Shown: positions 1 through 3,731 of the stretch, in pieces
Position numbering within the stretch: position 1 is the stretch's first letter
How the letters are laid out: each line of letters begins with the position of its first letter
Assembly: GCA_025922795.1 (NCBI GenBank)
Contig: JAICHC010000264.1
Location: forward strand, 1 to 5,181
DNA from: Candidatus Binatia bacterium
Lineage (GTDB): Bacteria > Desulfobacterota_B > Binatia > UBA9968
Length of the DNA: 5,181 nucleotides
Reading direction: 5' to 3'
Notes under the pieces: generated by a model
Told to the model about the DNA's origin: nothing
The model's database searches: none
Seen by the model: the letters and a program-made list of their open reading frames with translations, nothing else
Program-made: the position numbers and the translations under genes

Positions 1-483
1 CTTACCCCATCCAGCGTCAGTAGTAACGTCAAGACATGTGTCGCCATCTCTATTTACGCCGTCGGCGGATCCCAGCGTTACGATCCTCGGAGAGGCAGGA
101 TCGGTGTGAAGCGGCGTGATAATGTTAGCCGAACACACCCCGGATCTGGCCCCATCATGGTTAGAATCGCCATCTGTGGCGAAGTAGAGACCAATGTCAT
201 ACCGCGTCGAAGCGGTGGTCGTCACATGAAAGTCTGCAATAAACGAGAATGTCTGGCCACTGTTGCACTGGGTAAGAGGGGCACCGTTGGTGTCCCGGAT
301 GTTGTCCGCGAAGGCAACCTGGATGTCATTGGCCGTACACACCAACGATTTACCGGCTTGCTCTTGAATACAACTCTGCGCAGACGCCGACCGGGCGCCG
401 AGGAGTAGCGCGCCCAGTGCGAAGCCACCCAGGAACAGGCTCCAGATACCGAGCCTGGCCCACTGTCTTTTCTTTTTACACAT
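1..483 (-). CDS. Secreted protein of unknown function, N-terminal 161 codons (runs off left edge)
   Basis: Reading the minus strand from ATG at 483 gives an uninterrupted frame to base 1, so the gene is cut by the window edge. The first 35 residues are a clear Sec signal peptide: basic MCKKKRQWAR, a hydrophobic core (GALLLGA) and an ASA|Q cleavage site at about 35/36. The start is supported by AAGGA 5 nt upstream. The mature part has cysteines at residues 38, 49, 73, 117 and 150 and looks like a beta-rich exported domain (FSFIADFHVTTT, YDIGLYFAT). Two Asp/Asn-rich loops, DGDSNHDG at 104-111 and NRDGDTCLD at 144-152, resemble calcium-binding loops. I recall similar openings in large secreted proteins of environmental bacteria but cannot name a family. 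It may be an extracellular matrix or adhesin-like protein. The reading frame is well supported; the function is unknown. Confidence 0.82.
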   Translation of the reverse strand, partial: MCKKKRQWARLGIWSLFLGGFALGALLLGARSASAQSCIQEQAGKSLVCTANDIQVAFADNIRDTNGAPLTQCNSGQTFSFIADFHVTTTASTRYDIGLYFATDGDSNHDGARSGVCSANIITPLHTDPASPRIVTLGSADGVNRDGDTCLDVTTDAGWGK

Positions 484-1016
484 ACTTTTCCTTTCGGTTT
501 TTGCCCGCGTGCTTGCGTCCGATATTTCACGAGGACCGACTTTATTATGTTAGTGGCCCGCACACCCACTACGGGACGCAGGCTTTCGCAAGCGACAGCG
601 TTTGTACCGAAAATTGCTGCGCTCAACAATTGGATTTTAGTCGCATTGGACTTTGGTCTAACTCTGCGGACTCAAATTTCTGAACGAGCTTGTATCGAAG
701 AGGAGGTCGAACAACGAAATGACTGCGTCACGACCAGACCGAACAGCTCTGGTTCTTTGGATCGCGCGTACTGAAAACGGCAATGAGTTGGGCTTGGCTA
801 TCGCCGAGATATATTAGGAATCTTCATCGCCTAACTCGCGTCCAAGGCATTTCGGGGAGAATGCAATCGGTTACGGGAGTCGCTACGGGGAAAAGTTAGG
901 GAGTGTAGGTTACTGTGAATTGGTCTTTGGATTATTGCGCGTGCAGGAAAAGCGGACCACGCGAGGCCCGGTGAAATCCAGACTCTCCTACACTCGACAT
1001 AAACTTCAGATCGAGT
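484..1016. other. Gene-free gap between dsbA-like gene and secreted-protein gene
   Basis: This 533-nt stretch carries no reading frame on either strand that looks like protein. The part next to the secreted-protein gene (about 484-640) should hold its promoter, but I see no strong -35/-10 pair. ACATAAT-like bases around 543-551 on the minus strand are the only weak candidate. The part next to dsbA (901-1016) contains nested inverted repeats, listed separately. A possible 32-residue plus-strand frame at 719-817 is too weak to annotate. Confidence 0.5.
901..995. other. Nested inverted repeats, candidate structured RNA or 3' UTR element
   Basis: Three collinear stems nest inside one another. 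The outer stem pairs GAGTGTAGG (901-909) with CCTACACTC (987-995), 9 bp. The middle stem pairs GTCT and GGATT (923-926, 929-933) with AATCCAGAC (975-983), 9 bp with a 2-nt bulge. The inner stem pairs CGCGTG (938-943) with CACGCG (958-963), closing a 14-nt loop. All pairs are Watson-Crick, so either strand could fold. On the minus strand it begins 21 nt after the restored dsbA stop, so it could be a 3' UTR structure. There is no T tract after it, so it is not a classical intrinsic terminator. No RNA family is recognised, and no compensatory changes can be tested from one sequence. Confidence 0.3.
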
Positions 1017-1087
1017 TTACTGCGCAGCCAGCAGGCCATCTATAGCGTCCTTAAACGCGGCGTAGCTCTGAGCGCCAACAATTTTTT
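1017..1087 (-). other. Frameshift site and displaced C-terminus of the dsbA-like gene
   Basis: The two Lys codons 243-244 form a run of six A on the coding strand (T run at 1082-1087). Staying in frame gives 13 odd residues and a stop at 1040. Stepping back one base at 1082 gives KIVGAQSYAAFKDAIDGLL followed by AAQ and TAA at 1019-1017, a typical last helix of this DsbA group and a total of 265 residues. A seventh A would restore the gene. Possible causes are a sequencing or assembly indel in the homopolymer, a true mutation, or slippage on the A run that makes both forms. The displaced frame itself is certain; its cause is not. Confidence 0.75.
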
Positions 1088-1813
1088 GACGGCCTTTATC
1101 TCGGATCCGTTGGGCTCGGTAAGCCCGACGAAAAACGTGGGTGTCCCATTAACTCCAGTCTTCTTCGCCTCAGCGAGATCCTTGCGCACTTTTTCCGTGT
1201 ACTTGCCGCTATCCAGACAAGTTTTAAATTTTGCCGCATCTAAACCAACGGCTTGAGCATGGCTCGACAAATGTGCTGCGGCTAACGCATTTTGGTTAGC
1301 AAACAGGCGGTCGTGCATCTCCCAATGCTTTCCTTGCTCACCGGAGCAACTTGCGGCCTCGGCGGCTTTGAATGCCAGAGGATGAATCGATTCTAAGGGG
1401 AAGTCACGAAGCACGTAACGAATCTTACCGGTTTTCACGTAATCCTTTTCAATCTGAGGTTGGGTGTCGTGGACGTGCCTCCTGCAGAAAGGACACTGAT
1501 AGTCGGTGAACTCGACGACCGTAACCTGAGCGTTTTCGTCTCCCTTAATTGCGCCGCCAGCAATACTGACAATCGTTGGGTTCTCCGGTGTGGGGCCCTG
1601 GGGTTCCGCAGGGCCTCCTATCTGACCCTGCCGGGCCTGGAGTATAAGAAGTCTCTTCATCTCAGATAGATCTTTCTGCATAGCGAACTGGCCCGCTTTT
1701 AGAGTCTCGACCTCCCGTTTCAAGTCACTTAATTCTTGGCTGGGCTGGGAAAAGCTCACATCCGTATAAAACAAACTCAACGCGGCAACGGTCGCCAAGA
1801 ATAGTTTTTTCAT
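1040..1813 (-). CDS. Secreted DsbA-like thiol:disulfide oxidoreductase, 3' end frameshifted
   Basis: This is an exported thioredoxin-fold protein, probably acting on disulfides of envelope proteins. Residues 1-22 are a signal peptide (MKKLFLATVAALSLF..., cleavage near SFS|QP). Residues 26-60 form a charged heptad stretch (LSDLKREVETLK), likely a coiled coil for oligomerisation, followed by a Pro/Gly linker. The DsbA domain starts at about 95 with FTDYQCPFC. The CPFC active site is Cys107-Cys110, and the cis-Pro loop is VNGTPTFFVG with Pro225. Cys156 and Cys199 may form a second, structural disulfide, as in other DsbA_2/thioredoxin_4 proteins. GGGAGG lies 9 nt before the ATG. It follows the LuxR-type regulator by 30 nt, so they probably share an operon. 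After Lys244 the frame ends in an atypical tail (LLALRATPRLRTL); the expected C-terminal helix is in the -1 frame down to 1017. Family assignment is firm; the exact substrate is unknown. Confidence 0.9.
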   Translation of the reverse strand: MKKLFLATVAALSLFYTDVSFSQPSQELSDLKREVETLKAGQFAMQKDLSEMKRLLILQARQGQIGGPAEPQGPTPENPTIVSIAGGAIKGDENAQVTVVEFTDYQCPFCRRHVHDTQPQIEKDYVKTGKIRYVLRDFPLESIHPLAFKAAEAASCSGEQGKHWEMHDRLFANQNALAAAHLSSHAQAVGLDAAKFKTCLDSGKYTEKVRKDLAEAKKTGVNGTPTFFVGLTEPNGSEIKAVKKLLALRATPRLRTL

Positions 1814-1822
1814 TTCGATATG

Positions 1823-1828
1823 CCTCCC
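1823..1828 (-). promoter_or_regulatory. Ribosome binding site of the dsbA-like gene
   Basis: GGGAGG on the minus strand, 9 nt before the ATG at 1813. It lies inside the 30-nt space after the regulator stop codon and fixes this start, which also begins a normal signal peptide. Confidence 0.75.
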
Positions 1829-1843
1829 TAATTTCTGAGTGGC

Positions 1844-2560
1844 TTAGTGTAATTCGGAACTCGCTACGCTAGGATTCTGGATTGAGATTGAATGATTTAC
1901 AGAGAAGTCGTCGTTGTGGCGCACGAAGAGTGCCAATTGCGTGCGGCTCGACAGTCCTAGCTTCTTAAAAATATTTGTCAGATGAGCCTTGACAGTTTTT
2001 TCGCTGATACTAAGTTGAGATGAAATAGTTTTATTTTGTTCGCCTGTTGCGATCATTGACGCAACATCGCGCTCGCGCGGACTAAGTGACAAGCTGACTG
2101 GTGCGGAGTCGGCCGGCTTGTTGTAGTTCACAAAAGCTTCCTTTCTGACACGGCCCGAGCTAACCTCACTTCTGATAAATAGGGAAATAAGTCGTCGCTC
2201 TGCCCAGATCTCTCCGACGCTAACTACATCGACAGCCTTTCTTAGGGAAGCGCCAGTAATGTTTTTTGAACAGTATCCACTTGCGCCCGCTCTTATGACG
2301 GCGATAGCTTCGTCATCTTTGATATCGTCCGTCAAGAAAATAATCCGAGTAGCTGGGTTTGCTTGCCGCAGGTTTTTCAGATGTCGAATACCGCGGTGGT
2401 GAATTGCATCCGAATCGAGCAACAAAACGGTCGGTTTGTGTTGTGCAAGTGTTTGACGTAATCCGATCTCATCTCTGATTTCGTGAACGGGATAAGAGCC
2501 AGCGAGCGCCTGCCGCCAACGCTTGCGAACCTTATCAGAACGACTTCCGAGTACGACCAT
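1844..2560 (-). CDS. NarL/FixJ-family response regulator with LuxR-type HTH, atypical receiver
   Basis: This is a 238-residue DNA-binding transcription regulator, the usual length for the NarL group. Residues 1-115 are a receiver-like domain. Asp49 (VLLLDSD) aligns with the phosphorylated Asp, Thr77 (IIFLTDD) and Lys99 (GYCSKN) are in their usual places. The N-terminal acidic pair that binds Mg2+ is missing: the first strand reads MVVLGSRSD where VLLVDDH is normal. A linker (about 120-155) leads to a LuxR/GerE HTH domain at 156-215, with LSPRERDVASMIATG and the recognition-helix region ISEKTVKAHLTNIFKKLGL. A TAG lies three codons before the ATG, and beta-strand 1 starts at residue 2, so the start is well defined although no Shine-Dalgarno precedes it. 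No histidine kinase is in view, so it is an orphan here. The target is unknown, with the downstream dsbA-like gene and itself as first candidates. Confidence 0.9.
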   Translation of the reverse strand: MVVLGSRSDKVRKRWRQALAGSYPVHEIRDEIGLRQTLAQHKPTVLLLDSDAIHHRGIRHLKNLRQANPATRIIFLTDDIKDDEAIAVIRAGASGYCSKNITGASLRKAVDVVSVGEIWAERRLISLFIRSEVSSGRVRKEAFVNYNKPADSAPVSLSLSPRERDVASMIATGEQNKTISSQLSISEKTVKAHLTNIFKKLGLSSRTQLALFVRHNDDFSVNHSISIQNPSVASSELH

Positions 2561-2561
2561 G

Positions 2562-2592
2562 ATTGTTTGCTATTGTTTAAACACGAAACAAT
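2562..2592. repeat. Triple heptamer ATTGTTT/AAACAAT at the regulator start
   Basis: ATTGTTT occurs at 2562-2568 and again at 2572-2578, exactly 10 bp apart. The inverted copy AAACAAT is at 2586-2592, after a 7-nt spacer. The first copy ends two bases from the start codon of the regulator (2560). The arrangement fits either a protein-binding operator or a 7-bp RNA hairpin (2572-2578 with 2586-2592, or 2562-2568 with 2586-2592 as an alternative). Both uses are inference; the repeat itself is exact. Confidence 0.55.
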
Positions 2593-2623
2593 GCGGATGA
2601 AGCAGCCTAAGGTGTCCGAACAA
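2570..2623 (-). CDS. Possible short upstream reading frame (17 codons) in the regulator leader
   Basis: A TTG at 2623 is preceded by AAGGAG (2634-2629) at 5 nt, the best ribosome binding site near the regulator. The frame encodes 17 residues, LFGHLRLLHPHCFVFKQ, and ends at TAG (2572-2570). It is in frame with the regulator, whose ATG follows three codons later. The regulator has no ribosome binding site of its own, so ribosomes may load here and restart at 2560. Alternatively it is a chance frame, or an old N-terminal extension closed by the TAG. No similarity to known leader peptides is recognised. Confidence 0.3.
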   Translation of the reverse strand: MFGHLRLLHPHCFVFKQ

Positions 2624-3445
2624 CAGCTCTCCTTTTCCTATATTGTCCGTATCTTGTTTTCTGTGGACCAAAACTGCAATCCCGTGCACTGCGCAATCGA
2701 CATGCCGTACTTGTTTAGCGTATAGAACTCCCAAGCAGGATGCAGAAATACTACAAACTCAGACGACAAAATAGTTTCAGGATGCCTCAATCGGAAACCA
2801 ACAACAGTCAATCGGGTGTGGCTGCCTGAGATACCCCACAAGTCCTCCCCGATGTTGGCTTCGAAACTGCCACGCAGATAGCCGGTAGCGGTCGCGCACA
2901 CACCGAGAAGTCTTCAAACGTTTGTTTCATCTTTAACCTTGAACGTTGGAACGGCCGTTGGGCCTCCTTGGAGTCGCAGCCGTGCGTGATACCCCAGACG
3001 TGACCGTGGAGAAAATGGGGGTTTACGCGCGGCATCGCTTGTTTCTTAGCACGTGCGTTTCAACGCAAAACCAAGCGCTAAGCCACGCTATTTATGCAAT
3101 CGTATACCGCTGAATCAATAGCTTGTGCTGGTCCGACCCAGCCCTGTTTACTCGACGGAAAGGCGCGACCGAGAAGTGCCGAATGTCAATAAAAAGAAGC
3201 GACTCCATCACTGTTCCCGCATGCTTTAAGCGTTGGTTCGACGCGGCTCACCTGCAAATCCGGAGGGACCTTCGATAAAAACATTCGGGGGCGACGCCTT
3301 TGGATAATTCTCATTCCTTCTGACGCCCCGCAGTTTGCTGCCGGGTACTTCATTCGCGATCTCCGATTGGTTTGTGCGTTACCGCGATTTGCCCGGCCGT
3401 CGTCGAATAAAACGCAACACGCAGAGTTTAAAGCGCCTTTTGCTA
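2593..3445. other. Long stretch without a convincing gene
   Basis: About 850 nt lie between the regulator leader and the membrane-protein gene. Minus-strand frames exist at 3035-2808 and 2901-2638, but neither has a recognisable domain. They join into one 96-codon frame from ATG 2930 if one CA unit is removed from the run at 2897-2902, so a decayed gene is possible. The regulator promoter should lie in 2640-2720. AAT-rich bases around 2640-2650 could be a -10, but no good -35 goes with it. A hairpin (CCCG-CAG, loop TTTG, CTG-C-CGGG, 3327-3345) lies 100 nt past the membrane-protein gene and lacks a T tract. Confidence 0.5.
2629..2634 (-). promoter_or_regulatory. Strong Shine-Dalgarno-like AAGGAG in the regulator leader
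   Basis: AAGGAG on the minus strand lies 5 nt before a TTG codon and about 70 nt before the regulator ATG. It is too far away to serve the regulator directly, so it points to a translated leader or a different start arrangement. Confidence 0.4.
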
Positions 3446-3706
3446 TCAGAGCTTTGCAACGAAGAGGTTGTACAGCCATCCGAAGAGCAGGCCGGCGAGT
3501 GCTCCGGCGAGCAATGAGTACAATGTTCCGACGATGATGCCGATGGGCCCGCTTACGGGGTCGTAGCCAGGATAGAGTGAAGTGAGCATTGCCAAATAGG
3601 CGCCGCCGTAAGGACGCAAGATGAGATTCAGAAACGAAATAAAAATAAAGCAAACGGCTTTGACGAGCGCGCCGGTGATGACCAGCGCCTTGATGGAAAG
3701 TTTCAT
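3446..3706 (-). CDS. Small two-helix membrane protein, bacteriophage-holin-like family
   Basis: This 86-residue protein has two hydrophobic segments, about 7-30 (ALVITGALVKAVCFIFISFL) and 53-79 (GPIGIIVGTLY...FGWLYNLFV). A polar loop with LTSLYPGYDPVSG joins them, and the C-terminus is short (AKL). The pattern of a YPGY loop, a Gly-rich second helix and a WLYN end matches my memory of small chromosomal proteins that databases label bacteriophage holin. In such genomes the label does not imply a phage, and none is visible here. GGAGA lies 6 nt before the ATG, and the gene starts 25 nt after the ligD stop, so it is probably cotranscribed with ligD. Its function is unknown; a small inner-membrane channel or scaffold is a guess. 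The coding call is firm. Confidence 0.8.
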   Translation of the reverse strand: MKLSIKALVITGALVKAVCFIFISFLNLILRPYGGAYLAMLTSLYPGYDPVSGPIGIIVGTLYSLLAGALAGLLFGWLYNLFVAKL

Positions 3707-3712
3707 GGGCCG

Positions 3713-3717
3713 TCTCC
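3713..3717 (-). promoter_or_regulatory. Ribosome binding site of the small membrane protein gene
   Basis: GGAGA on the minus strand, 6 nt before the ATG at 3706, inside the 25-nt space after the ligD stop codon. It supports this start and independent translation within a shared message. Confidence 0.65.
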
Positions 3718-3731
3718 AGGGCAGCTGGCCA

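Noticed and set aside
106..408. Plus-strand frame of 100 codons
   Set aside because: It is antisense to the secreted-protein gene; basic, low-information sequence typical of a shadow frame.
222..629. Minus-strand frame of 135 codons across the secreted-protein start
   Set aside because: It overlaps the signal-peptide-bearing gene at 1-483 in another frame and has no domain or convincing ribosome binding site.
417..774. Two overlapping plus-strand frames upstream of the secreted-protein gene
   Set aside because: They overlap each other and the gene start, have no ribosome binding site and show no protein-like pattern.
719..817. 32-codon plus-strand frame (MTASRPDRTALVLWIARTEN...) behind GAGGAGG
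   Set aside because: The Shine-Dalgarno lies 12 nt from the ATG, which is long. The peptide is short with no known relative, and chance cannot be excluded.
3054..3067. TGCGT-TTCA-ACGCA hairpin
   Set aside because: A 5-bp stem with no T tract on either strand and no gene ending nearby; common by chance.
3234..3245. GGTTCGACGCGG, which looks like a tRNA T-arm
   Set aside because: The flanks do not form the 5-bp T stem, and no acceptor, D or anticodon arm can be built around it.
3327..3345. Hairpin downstream of the membrane-protein gene as an intrinsic terminator
   Set aside because: A stem of seven pairs with one bulge exists, but no T run follows on the minus strand and it lies 100 nt beyond the stop.
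3335..3517. Plus-strand frame of 60 codons
   Set aside because: It overlaps the membrane-protein gene antisense and has no supporting signal.
3186..3653. Minus-strand frame of 155 codons
   Set aside because: Most of its N-terminal half overlaps the small membrane-protein gene in another frame. Its Arg-rich composition is that of a shadow, and no domain is seen.
3446..3706. Prophage or lysis cassette suggested by the holin-like protein
   Set aside because: No endolysin, tail, integrase or other phage gene is present, and the gene sits in a ligD unit.
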